64,000 bases of DNA. It comes from Thinopyrum elongatum. Lineage: Eukaryota; Streptophyta; Magnoliopsida; Poales; Poaceae. A program made the translations under genes and the position numbers. The notes beneath the pieces are model-generated. The model was given only the letters and a program-made list of their open reading frames with translations, was not told the origin of the DNA and made no database searches. Location: contig CM022297.1 of the NCBI GenBank assembly GCA_011799875.1, positions 444,217,292 through 444,281,291 on the forward strand, written 5' to 3'. Positions 8,612 through 18,732 of this stretch are shown one piece after another (position 1 is the first letter of the stretch; every line of letters begins with the position of its first letter).

Positions 8612-11551
8612 CTAGTACATAGTACAAATGCCCGTGCGTTGCAACGGGCTAAAAATATCGTAAAACGTGCTCCGTGTGACAGTAAGTGCCATTTCTTATA
8701 TCCAGTTCTGATAAACATCGGTTATAAGTTTATAATGTTATCACTTTTCGGAGTATGACGCGTGGACGTAAATAATCCACCTTAACATCTTTCACCTGAT
8801 TGAAGAGCAGTGGTGCATGGAATAGTCTAGTAATTGGTTTTATCTTATACTTTTCAGAAAACACAAAAATTTCTTTGTTTTAAACTAATTATTATTTTTG
8901 AAACTTTTAATCCTTTTATTAGAATTGAAACATCTTTTGAAGATGAACATTTTTTGGAACACATGTTTTTAAAATATGATTTTTGATTATTTTTTATTAA
9001 TTTTAATTGATTTTGTTAAAAAAATTGGAACATTTTTTGGGAGTCTTGTTCATTTAAAAAAACATGAACATATTTAAAGCATGATTTTTTTAAAGCAAGA
9101 AGAATTTGAAACACTCTTTATCTTAAAAAAACACACACGCTCGGTGTCCGCAATTAAAAAAAGGATTGTTAGTATAATGTTGGGAAAGTCGTTGGGATGT
9201 CCTTTGGTGGCTCCTCCTTCATCTTAACACTATCATCGGGTGGAAGAGGAATGGTGTAAGTGTTTTTAGCGGGATTTACAGACAGTGAAATTGTTGTATA
9301 CTATTCGAGAGTTTAATAACTAATTCAAAAGTTTTTTCTTATAATTTCAAAAGATTTTCAATGCAAATGAATTTATTTTGGATGGAAGAGTAGTGATGCA
9401 TTGAAGTGGGATTATTTATATACTTTTTTTTGTTAATGTTCGAAAACAAACATGTTTTTACTATGTTGATTTTTTTTAGAATATGTTGGTTGCTTGGTTT
9501 GCAAGAATATATTCCGTTTCTTTTCTTTTGCACTATTTGAACTTGGCCTGAAGACCGAACCGCACGCACTCCCCGTCATCACCATAAAAATGAAAGCTTT
9601 TCTGGTAGGTGCTCATTCAGGATTTTATTTTTATTTTTTTTGCAATCGGTAGCACAGTACATGTACAAGACAACTCTATGTTCAGTGAAGGTTTTTGTTC
9701 CTTTCCTATGAACTTTTATTTTTGAGATCACATTCACATGAATATCAGCACATGGCTTATTAAGTTGAAACTGTTACTATCAGAGTGTAAGACCGTACAG
9801 TCAAATAATCACAGTGGGGAGGTGACACCTAGCAGATAACCATTTGTTGGAACGTCAAGAACAATCGCACATAAATCCAGCGGATGATCATCGAAAAAAA
9901 TTGTAATCGGTGCCTCCAGCAGCTTCCGGCCACAACGATTGATTTAAAAAAAAGCAATAGGCAGTAAATCCCCACCGAGCCGCACTGCCTGTCCCTTATC
10001 CACACAACATCTCCATTCCTCCGCCTCCATCTTCCTCCTCCTGCTACCTCACACCACCAAGCGCTGCTCCTCCTTCTCCTCTTCTCTATCCAGCGCGCCC
10101 ACGAACGGCTTGGCGTCGCCCCGCTGCGGCGACCACCGCCGGATCCTCCCCTCCCCGCCGCGCATCCCCCACCCTCGCGTGCCGGCGGATCCCCAGCTGC
10201 ACAGCCATGGCGGGCCGGCCTGCTCGAGGTCGCCGCTGCCCCCCCTCACCACCCACCTAGCACCCAGCAGCGCCCATGAACAGCTTGGCGTCGCCCCGCC
10301 CCCCAGTTCCCCATCCTACCGTCGCCTGGCAGTGCTCCTCACAACAGCCGCCCGTGCTGCGCCGACGATGCACTCCTCCACTGCTTGAGTGCGCTGTCGT
10401 GGGGTCGTGTCCGGCCTGGGCCAGGAGAGGACGCCGGGGCTGGTGAGGGGCGGTGTCAGGCGCGCCGCCACTTCCACCTACCTGCCCCACCGCCTCCGTT
10501 ATTCCCCACACCCCTTTCCCTTCCGCTCCCCTCGCCGCCGGGGTCCCCCGCTCCCCTGCTCCAACCACCGCAAGTGACCATGGCAGGCTACACACGCGCG
10601 CGCCGGATCCCCCATTCCCCTTCTCCACCACCGAGAATCCCACGGCGGCGGACAAGGCGGCCTCTACAGGCGAGGGGGCTCCGGCCGCTCGGCTCACCAC
10701 GCCGCCAGGATCCCCCGGTCCCGTGCTCCACCACCACCAGTGGCCATGGCGGGCTACACACCCGCGCGATGGATCGCCCGCTCCCTGCTCCAACACTGCC
10801 AGTGGCCACCCGCGCGCCACCGGGAGTCCCACGGCGGCGGCCATGGCGACCTCTACAGACGAGCGGGCTCCGACTGCTCGGGTTTGCCGCCGCTCCAGCA
10901 CCGACCGATGGGCCGCCATGGCCATATGCTCATGCTCGGTCGTCTCCGCCCGTGGACGTACTAACTCTGATTTTTTGTTCTGTATGTGTTGACCTCATAC
11001 CCTTTTTTCTGTATCTTCAGATGTGCTCTCTCTCCTCCTCTCTTCTCTTTGATTTGTTCGTGTCCTTCATAATAGGAGGCTAGGCTCCGCCAAGGACTCG
11101 CCAGCGTCCAGACCCCCTCCACGCCATCCCCATTTCGCCGGAGACCTGCACCAAGTCCCATCCAACGCCCACCCTTCGGCCCCGCCCCGCATCTCTGCAG
11201 CCCGAGCGCTTCAGCCGCCTCGCGCCCGAAGCAGAGGAGAGGAGCTCCCTGCCACAAGCCTTCCTTGGCTCCTGCGGTGTGGACGGGGGCGGCAAGCGAC
11301 GGCCCATGCCCGGCGTTGGAGAATGCAAATGGATAAGCGGTGGTGGTGCCCGGTGGTGAAGCAGTCTTAATATTAAGGATCATGGGTAGAATTGTAACTA
11401 ATGCAGGGTTGTTTTGTAAAAGTGAAACGTTTTTCCAGAGTGCCACTAAAACAGGGACTGCGGGTTGATTTCATGTGAACCGAGGGACTTTTATGCAAAA
11501 TCGCTAGCTAGCGACGACGGACGACCAGAAACCCAATTTTCTTTATTATTA
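8612..11551 (-). mobile_element. Helitron C
   Basis: The 3' end (minus) has the hairpin CCCGTTGCAACGCACGGG and CTAG at 8612-8615. The base at 8611 serves both as its flanking T and as the first base of Helitron B. The 5' end lies at about 11551 (TAATAATAAAGAAAATTGGG on minus). The 3' flank up to 8850 matches Helitron A, including GCATGGAATAGTCT. Between 8860 and 9560 the DNA is AT-rich and empty. From 10000 to 11340 it is GC-rich and gene-like. Confidence 0.7.
10049..11340. other. GC-rich captured DNA with an internal duplication
   Basis: Open frames occur on both strands (for example 10385-11083 plus and 10257-10925 minus), rich in Pro, Arg and Ala, with no domain I recognise. A block containing CCATGGCAGGCTACACACG (from about 10578) recurs as CCATGGCGGGCTACACACC (from about 10743), and both copies continue into CCCACGGCGGCGG and CTCTACAG. 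It is therefore a tandem duplication of about 165-180 bp. It is probably a captured exon 1, as in Helitron A. Confidence 0.4.
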
Positions 11552-11981
11552 CTAGAAAATAGAAAAAATGCCCGTGCGTTGCAACGAGAGAAAATAATAT
11601 CACATCTTAATTCAAGACCCTTCACTCAGGTCCACGTTCTCTATTTTAACATAGCATCAACAATGTCATCACTTATCCTCCCTCCCATCCTCCCTTCCCT
11701 TATGTGTGGTTTGTAACTGCATTGCTTTAAGACTAAAGTAATATTGAAAATCCTATTGTCCACAATATTCTCACGGTATGCAAAAGTAGTAATTGATTGT
11801 AATATTAATAATGTATTATCCATAATATTCTCACAATATCCAGGAGTTTAAAACATAAGAGCCAGTAGGTATCAAATATAAATATATGCTTAAAAACTCG
11901 GGAAAATTCCACTCAAACAACTTTACAAGTAACAAAAAAACAAAGCAGGGCAGCATTATTCAAACTATTTTGGTTGAAAAT
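11552..11981 (-). mobile_element. Helitron D, 3' part
   Basis: CTAG (11552-11555) and the hairpin variant at 11569-11587 mark another Helitron 3' end directly next to Helitron C. After about 430 bp of AT-rich DNA it is interrupted by the next Helitron end at about 11982. Its 5' part may lie after 16308 but I cannot identify it. Confidence 0.55.
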
Positions 11982-14380
11982 ATAGTAAACATGCCCGTGC
12001 GTTGCAACGGGAAAATAAAAATAACACATGTCTTTAATCTAATAACGACACCACATCCATATTAATCTACACGGTGCTGGCGCGGTTGAGCGCAAAGCCT
12101 GGACGGATTTGAAACAGCCTCCGGCTGGCATCGCGTAAGCAGCTGCACCGTGCGCAGGCCGACCCTGTCGACGTATTTGCCTTAAAAGATCTACATCAAT
12201 TTCTTTGGCTCGCGTTTCATGCGGCCCTTCCCTGCTTGCAGCCATTGATCGGTAAAGGCGAACTCCAGGAGTTGTTTGTTTGGTGTTGTTGGCGATGATC
12301 ACGACTACCGGCCGAAGTGGAGGAATTTTGCCATAACTTTTGAGCTTGGAGGAACCAGACCAATTTATAACAGATGCCTGATAAATCACTTTACAAACCA
12401 ATAAATCTGCCCAATGACTAACACAACCCATATGGCATAATTTTAGTTACCCCCCCCCAAGTTGCGATAAATCGGCCTGACAAAATGTATACTATTTACT
12501 TACACAAAAAATTGCCTGTTTGAATGGAATTTTAATGACAATTTTGAATACTGACGAAATGTATATTTAATTATTTACACAAAATGATTGCTCATGCGTT
12601 AAATTAAGAGGCATGTGCAAAGTAATGGCATTTCCATGCAAAGCTTATCTTTCCCATCTGGTTGCATCTCACTGAAACCATACAATCTATGACCCTAAAA
12701 ATTATCTAGAACCTCAAATATGTCCTTACATTGCATTGTTTACCAAGTGAACTGTCTCATCAATGGGATTGCTTGTATGCTATTTATATTTATATAAAAT
12801 GTCTCAAGAATAAACACCAGAGGAAAAAAACAAAAGTTTGTCAAAACAATTGAGCTAACTTGAACCCAGTTAAGCAACAATTGTCTAGCCTCAACCTGCA
12901 CTGGTCGGTATTCTTATTATACAACCCAAATAGCTCTATTGGCTTACTCTTCTTCACAATTAGGCGTGACTGATGTTTTCTTTTGATCCTTGTTGGTAAG
13001 CTTCTTCCTGACACAACATCTAGAGAGAGAATAAATATATGTTGCCTCAGATGTAAACCCACTATGAAAGAAACATGGTATGTGATGCTGCCATTGCTAT
13101 TTGCAAGAACCACATTAGCTAGCTGGCTGGAATAACTGAATTGAACTAACTTTTATGGTCAAATAGCTGATGTTCTACTGTGCATGTAATGATACCAAGA
13201 TTACCAAGCATGTTCTCCACAAAGACCATAGTTTAAGTTAGCACAGTCAAAAAAAAGTTAGGAGTCAAAAATTCCCAGGTTTTCAATGCTCAGCAAAGAA
13301 CACAAGTTAGCGACCTCACCTTACACCAAAATCTGTGGCTAAATCCTCCACAACATGCTTGAAACCAGTTTACATAGCAATCATACTCCACATCTGCAGG
13401 AATAAAATAAAATGGATCAACCTAGGAATCAAGCAATGACAGGCCAAAGCATGGGTAAAGAAATGATATGAATGGCATTGAAAGCTACGATTTTGTAGAT
13501 ACTTTATATGCAAGAAAGCGGCATATAATACAAATAATTAGTTACATCTTATGTGGATCTTATTGACTTCTCATTGCTCAAGCAAAAAACATTCACCATT
13601 TTTAGTCACTTGTACGTCAAAACACATTATTTCACCAAACAGATGGGCACACATTATCCATGATGAAAGTGTCATAATGACATGAATGCACAAAGGCAAC
13701 AGAAGCAGAATTTCCAAGCTTCCCACTAATCTTATTATTTTACACAATTGAAATACTCAGCAGATGTATGTTTTCTTCTTAGTTAAATTGAGAGAAATAT
13801 CCAATGAAAATATGAGGATATGTGATCCGGTGATAGTCTGCTCGCCCGAGCTCTTGGTGGAATTTACTATTGTGGCTATAAATAGTTACGGATTTGATAA
13901 CGGTATATTCTGGTAGTTGCTATCAAAACTCTATGAAGGAAAGCTACCAACAACACGTTCAACTCTAGAAGAAAACTGGAATATTTGAGGGACAAAACAA
14001 AAGGTTTATGTTGGAGATTCAGACTCTGTTTTGTATTGAAGATTCAGACACCGAAACCTGAAAATTAGTACAATCCAGGAAAAAGACAACGATGTTGTAA
14101 TTACAGAAGTTTAGGGTTCATGGGAAAGAACAATCTAGATTCCCGTGTCTCTACAGTAATACATATAAATAATCACTCTAGTGTGAAAACTGAAAAATAT
14201 AAATTGGATCTCAGAAGGAAGCTAAACAGTGGTGAGATCGAATATACAAACTCAATATAGAAAACATCATATATTGTAGTCGTCAAATATCCAACTGATG
14301 ATTGCAAATTGTTCTGAGTCCACTTATTTCTAGTAGTTAGTGTGATGTGCAGGATCAATCTGCTAAAACACACAGTGGGG

Positions 14381-14465
14381 GGCCTACATGACCAGCTTTC
14401 CAGCAAGCGCCGCATCTTCCGCATCCTGGACGCGTGGCTAGGCAGGGCAGTACTCGGTCGCGGGT
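14381..14465 (+). pseudogene. Captured receptor-like cytoplasmic kinase exon fragment
   Basis: The plus strand encodes SSKRRIFRILDAWLG, followed after a one-base shift by GQYSVAG and a stop. In subfamily VII receptor-like cytoplasmic kinases of plants, a stretch of the form KRR-x-FR-x-(I/L)-D-x-RLGGQYS lies in the C-lobe after the activation segment. The match spans only about 25 residues. It is a broken piece: it has a frameshift at 14441-14446, no neighbouring kinase motifs and no start. It runs opposite to the Helitron. Confidence 0.45.
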
Positions 14466-14687
14466 TGAGCGCTTAATCAGAATTTCTTGAAACAACAAGA
14501 TATCAAGCAGTCTCCCTATAATTATGCAAGGAATGCCAGTTGAGCAGTTAATACAGACTATCAAACTACAGTGCATCGGTAGTATATGACAAATAAAGGC
14601 CTATGCATAATCTGGAAGACAACCACGCTATCATATTCATGAAGCAGGGAAGACAACATATGAAATCTGAACTCACATCATTATAAT

Positions 14688-15017
14688 GTTTAGGGTTTGC
14701 TTTCTTCTTTCTTCGACGTCATGTCTTCAGCTCCTCCACAAATTCCTCTTCATCTTTCACTTCAACAACTTTCTGCTGAACCAAAAGAGAACACCACCAA
14801 TGTCAACAGCCAAGATGTAATAAGAAAAAAGTTGTTCAATAGTTTGTTAGCATCGCCAACATACTCTGCGATCTGATGCATTTTTTCAAGTAGAAATTTA
14901 GAATAGTTTGTTAGCAGCTCGTCCAACTTACTGAACCATGCCTTCAGATCAAATGCCTTCTGCCTTCTAGCTTCATTCTTTCTGGCCTCCTCTTATTCCT
15001 CTACCTTGAGCTGGGCC
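14688..15017 (-). pseudogene. Captured exons of an unknown charged protein
   Basis: The minus strand shows at least two exon-like pieces. The first (right) reads EARKNEARRQKAFDLKAWF and goes on to KLDELLTNYSKFLLEKMHQI and AEYVGDA. The second, near the left edge, reads QQKVVEVKDEEEFVEELKT and a TGA stop. The spacing and GT/AG-like edges suggest the last exons of a spliced gene. One in-frame stop (EE*EEA) lies upstream. The composition is helical and acidic/basic mixed. I do not recognise the family. Confidence 0.45.
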
Positions 15018-15559
15018 TAACACAAATACAAAGATGGGGAATGGCATGAGGCGGGGTTGGTTTCCTGTATTGACCGCTTGGTATTAGCGTCCGCCTCAGC
15101 CTACCTACCATTGGTGATATTTCTCCCGACGACTGCGACGAAGCTATCCATCCATCAGCACGAACGGAAACTGATAATCTGAACTTTGTACCAGTTACTC
15201 ACTGATAAACACGATGTGCGCGACGATAGTGGCATCCAAAAAAAAATCATCCGCCTTCATGCGTAGGAAGTGCAGGACATACCTGCAATTTTCCGCATCA
15301 TGCTCCAAGGCCTAGTGTGGTTTTCAGACTAAAAGGACATGCAACTTTTTTTCATCCAGGAACTGAATTATGCCAAGTCTAGACATAAACCAACACCAAG
15401 GGAGTTCAGCGAGGATTCTGTAACATTATTAAAATAGCTAGTAAATATAGTTAGACCAACTAACCTCCGTGGTATCTAGCATGCTGTACTTCAATCGGAG
15501 AAGGGGATGACAGACAAATAGTTCAATCGAGAAGGACGAGATAGGAATGCACCCGTCTG

Positions 15560-16060
15560 TGAGTGATCTGCCAAGATTCTGGACCAAGGCTGAGTAGTCT
15601 CTACGTCCTCCGCCACCACATCCGTAGTTCCTCAGTCCACCGGCCTTCTCACCAAGACCGCTTCTCCAATTTCATCATCCGCGGCAGCGTTGTCAGATGG
15701 TCTTCTGCTCTCCGCCGTCGTCGCCGCAGGAGGAGTGGTGGGTTGGGCTACCCCACCGAGACATCAGATGGTCATCTCCTTCCGCCGCGGCCGCCCTCTC
15801 ACTTCCTCCCTGACGATACTGCATCCTCGTTTTCCTACTCCTCCCCCGCGCCTTCGCCGGCCTGGCGCTTCGCGTGGCTCCCGCCCTCGCGCGCCGGACT
15901 GGTGGCAGGGGACTACGAAGGCAACTGGGGATAGGAGAGGGAGGCGAGGGTTGCCGGACCGGAGGGTTGGGGCGCGGCGGCGGAGGGAACCCTAGCTTCT
16001 GGTCGTCTCGCGTTCTCGTGTGGGGGAGGGAGACGCATGTCGAACCTTTTTGGAAAAAAT
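15560..16060. other. GC-rich 5' segment in Helitron E
   Basis: The frames on plus (15563-15934, 15690-15995) are compositional. Read on minus, this could be the 5' UTR and promoter of the gene whose exons lie at 14688-15017. From 16060 to 16308 a short duplicated motif GGCAACTGCGGTAATTTCGC (two copies near 16158 and 16194) precedes the Helitron 5' end. Confidence 0.35.
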
Positions 16061-16307
16061 CTGTCCAAGTGGGTCCTTATGGGGACAGGGAAGCGAAGGC
16101 GCTAGCTGAGGCCCAGCTAGAGCGTGAGCTGAGGCCCAGGTGTGCGACGTGATGAGCCGTTTCACGGCAACTGCGGTAATTTCGCTTGATTATGGCAACT
16201 GCGGTAATTTCGCTCGATTACCTATACCTAAAAAAGTAATTTTGCTAAAAGAAAATATGACGACGGTGAGCGGGCAGAAGCGATAGCCGCTTTATTATTA
16301 GGGAAAG

Positions 16308-16402
16308 ATTAGGGATTAGGGATTAGGGAAGATAAGAGGTGGGTGTTATCAGAATAAGGGTGTTATTAGAATAGAGCCACCATATATATATATACACACA
16401 CA
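16308..16402. repeat. ATTAGGG triplet repeat and AT/CA microsatellite
   Basis: Three to four ATTAGGG-like units directly follow the Helitron E 5' end, then a short TGTTATCAGAATA/TGTTATTAGAATA pair, then (TA)n(CA)n at 16384-16402. Confidence 0.7.
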
Positions 16403-16845
16403 CTAGCGACAGGCCCGCGCATTGCATGGAACACCAAGATGCATTTATTTTACAAAACATCAGTTGTGATTGACCCATGCGGGAGTAATTCCATGTGTAA
16501 AAACTAACAATATCTCAAGAAAGAGGAGAGATAAGGTGAGGAGGAGTTGGGCGTGGTGGTGATTGGTGGTCGAACTGAGCGGAGGCCTGGGGATGGATGA
16601 CGCCGGCAGCGGCCACCATGCCAGATTGTTCCAGAGGCTTCCTGTTTTAATGGCTCAACAATGAGGTTGTGAGAGATAAGGATGAAAGAGGGAAGGCCTT
16701 ATCTGCAAATGTGGAGAGATGTGCGGGTATCTTTTTGCAAAATTTCCATAATTTGCTGTCTATCCGTCAGATATAGATCAGACGGTCTATATTGCAGGAT
16801 GGCACGCACTCCATCATCACCAACTCGGTTTTTTATAAGAGTATA
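16403..16845 (-). mobile_element. Helitron F (short)
   Basis: CTAG (16403-16406) and a diverged hairpin (GCCCGCGCATTGCATGG on plus) mark a 3' end. The right part (16750-16840) resembles a Helitron 5' flank, with TTTTTTATAAGAGTATAT before a TA run; the exact 5' base is unclear. A TCAGATATAGATCAGACGG stretch lies at 16768-16786. No gene is present. Confidence 0.45.
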
Positions 16846-16857
16846 TATATATATAGT

Positions 16858-18310
16858 CGCAACTACATGTGGGTGTTAGCAAGATCATTTGTGTGTCGCC
16901 TTGCGAGTTTTCATTCATTGTCCGAGAAACGGGAAAAAACTTCAAACAATTTGGCTGCAGGGTGCGGCCAGAGGCATAGGCCTTGTTGGTATTTTAATTA
17001 CAGGAAGTGCATATAGAGTCCGGAAATAACGAAAATCATTGTGTCACCGTGGCGTGCTCTCACAATCCCATGGAAAAATTTTGGTAAAGTTTGGCACAAG
17101 TTTTGCTGCTCGTACCTTCCAAACCGGAGCATCTCACAAGAAGGATCATAGTTTCCAAAAGGAGATGCATCACTTCGGACTCAAAATCGTCGGTGACTAC
17201 ATCGTTCCGCCTCGAAAATAATTCACGGTAAACAATCATGGATATACCCTTGGTTTGATTTTCTGGCCCATTTCAGGTCTCGTCTGCAATATTTAAGGGC
17301 CTGTTCGGTAGCTCACCAGCTCCCAGCTTCCGCAAATCTACGAGGAAAGCTGGCCCGAACGGCCCAGCTCCAAGAAGCCAGCTTCCCGGATCGAAGCGGG
17401 GTTCACGTACAAAAACGCGGAGCGGCAGTTTGGGTGATCCAGGAATCGGGGAAATCTGGAGTTGACGTTATTTACAAGGAGATGCCACCGCTAAGTGACT
17501 CGAGGGGTTCACGTACCGGTTCGCTAGTTCTATCTCGTCTCCGCTAATGTGTTCGACTAGGCTTAAGGCCATGTTACCTGTTGAGCCGGTTGGGCTTCAG
17601 CCTGTCAAGGCAGATTGCCCTGCTGGAGCGTACGAGAAGCTGGAGCGAGGAGCCGAACGTATTTTTGATCGCTAGGGCTCCCATCGGAAGCTGGCGGTGG
17701 AAACGAGAAGCGGGATTCGAGGATTTGCAGGAGTTGGGGAGCTACCAAACATGCCCTAAGTCATTTTTTTGCACTTACCTTGCATTTAGTGCATATAAAG
17801 TCAAAACCCTACTACAACTACATGTGGGTGTTAGTTAGCAAAGAAGATGTACAAATCATTTGTGCGTCGCTTTGCGAGTTTTCATCCATTGTCCGTGAAG
17901 CGGGGAGAAGTTTCAAACATTTCGGCCTCGAGGTGCGGCCACCGGCGTAGGCCAACTTGGTATTTTAATTACAGGAAATTCAGATGGAGTCCGGACATCA
18001 TCAAAATCGGTGTGTGCCCATGGCGTGCTTTCACGCCCGTAGAAAAATTTTGGTAAAGTTTGGCACAAGTTTTGATGATCGCTCCTTGGAAACCGGAGCA
18101 TCTCACAAGAAGGATCATTGTTTCCAAAAGGAGACATGTCAATTCAAACTCCAGTGGCCGGTGACTTCATCGTTTGGCCTCATAAAAATTTCCACGGTAC
18201 GCAATCACCATTATACCACGGGTTTGATTTTCTGGCGCATTTCAGGTATCATTTGCTATATTTAAGATTTTTTTTAATTTAACGTGCATTTTGTGCATAT
18301 AAATAAAATT
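16858..18310. repeat. Tandem duplication of a ~490 bp unit
   Basis: Unit 1 starts at ACTACATGTGGGTGTTAG near 16862 and unit 2 at the same words near 17816. They share GTGCGGCCA, TTGGTATTTTAATTACAGGAA, AATTTTGGTAAAGTTTGGCA and CATCTCACAAGAAGGATCAT throughout, and both end in TTAGTGCATATAAA-like DNA. Subtracting the inserted MITE, the period is about 490 bp. The short frames inside are not genes. Confidence 0.8.
17297..17756. mobile_element. Tourist-like MITE (PIF/Harbinger)
   Basis: The 460 bp element has inverted ends GGGCCTGTTCGGTAGCTC and GGGCATGTTTGGTAGCTC and a TAA duplication (17294-17296, 17757-17759). The subterminal parts are also partly inverted (CCAGCTCCCAGCTTCC against the right side). 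It has no coding capacity. It splits the last part of unit 1 of the tandem duplication. Confidence 0.88.
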
Positions 18311-18732
18311 ACAACCGGAACTGCATTTGCTGTCGAAAGGGATGAGGATTGCCGTTCGATCTGGGAGTATCCAACGGTGCAGACGTACGATCCATGGGGT
18401 TTGGGTTCTGGCCAATCAGAACGCACGACTTAGATCACGCGCACGGTTTGGTCGGCACATCGCTGTCATGAACGGACCGTAAGCTATTCGCAAACTAGAT
18501 TGCATATCTTCTGTTCATACATGCTGGAGTGAGATCAATTGAGTGTGCTACCTCTATGGTATAATAATACTAATAAACAGTTCAAATTCATTGCCTGAGC
18601 TGGCAGCATATCAAGGTCAACATATTAACGGTTCTTACATCAACAGAAAACCGGGCATAACTCATAAATTCAGTACACGCGACAGTTCTAAATTGAACGA
18701 ATTAAGTTGCAGGGTAGGCATAAAAACTAGTC

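Larger units (their letters stand above)
11982..16308 (-). mobile_element. Helitron E with captured gene fragments
   Basis: The 3' hairpin (11993-12010) is perfect, but the terminal tetranucleotide reads CTAT instead of CTAG/CTRR. The 5' end TCTTTCCCTAATAATAAAG starts at 16308. The 4.3 kb interior holds a kinase exon fragment (14381-14465), exons of an unknown charged protein (14688-15017) and a GC-rich 5' segment (15560-16060). In 12040-14380 I see no firm gene; a minus frame at 12039-12431 is unassigned. Confidence 0.65.

Noticed and set aside
10257..11083. Overlapping long frames on both strands
   Set aside because: Low-complexity Pro/Ala/Arg/Gly translations in a GC-rich captured segment; no start context, splice pattern or domain supports any of them.
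16308..16335. Interstitial telomere
   Set aside because: The unit is ATTAGGG rather than TTTAGGG and there are only three to four copies.
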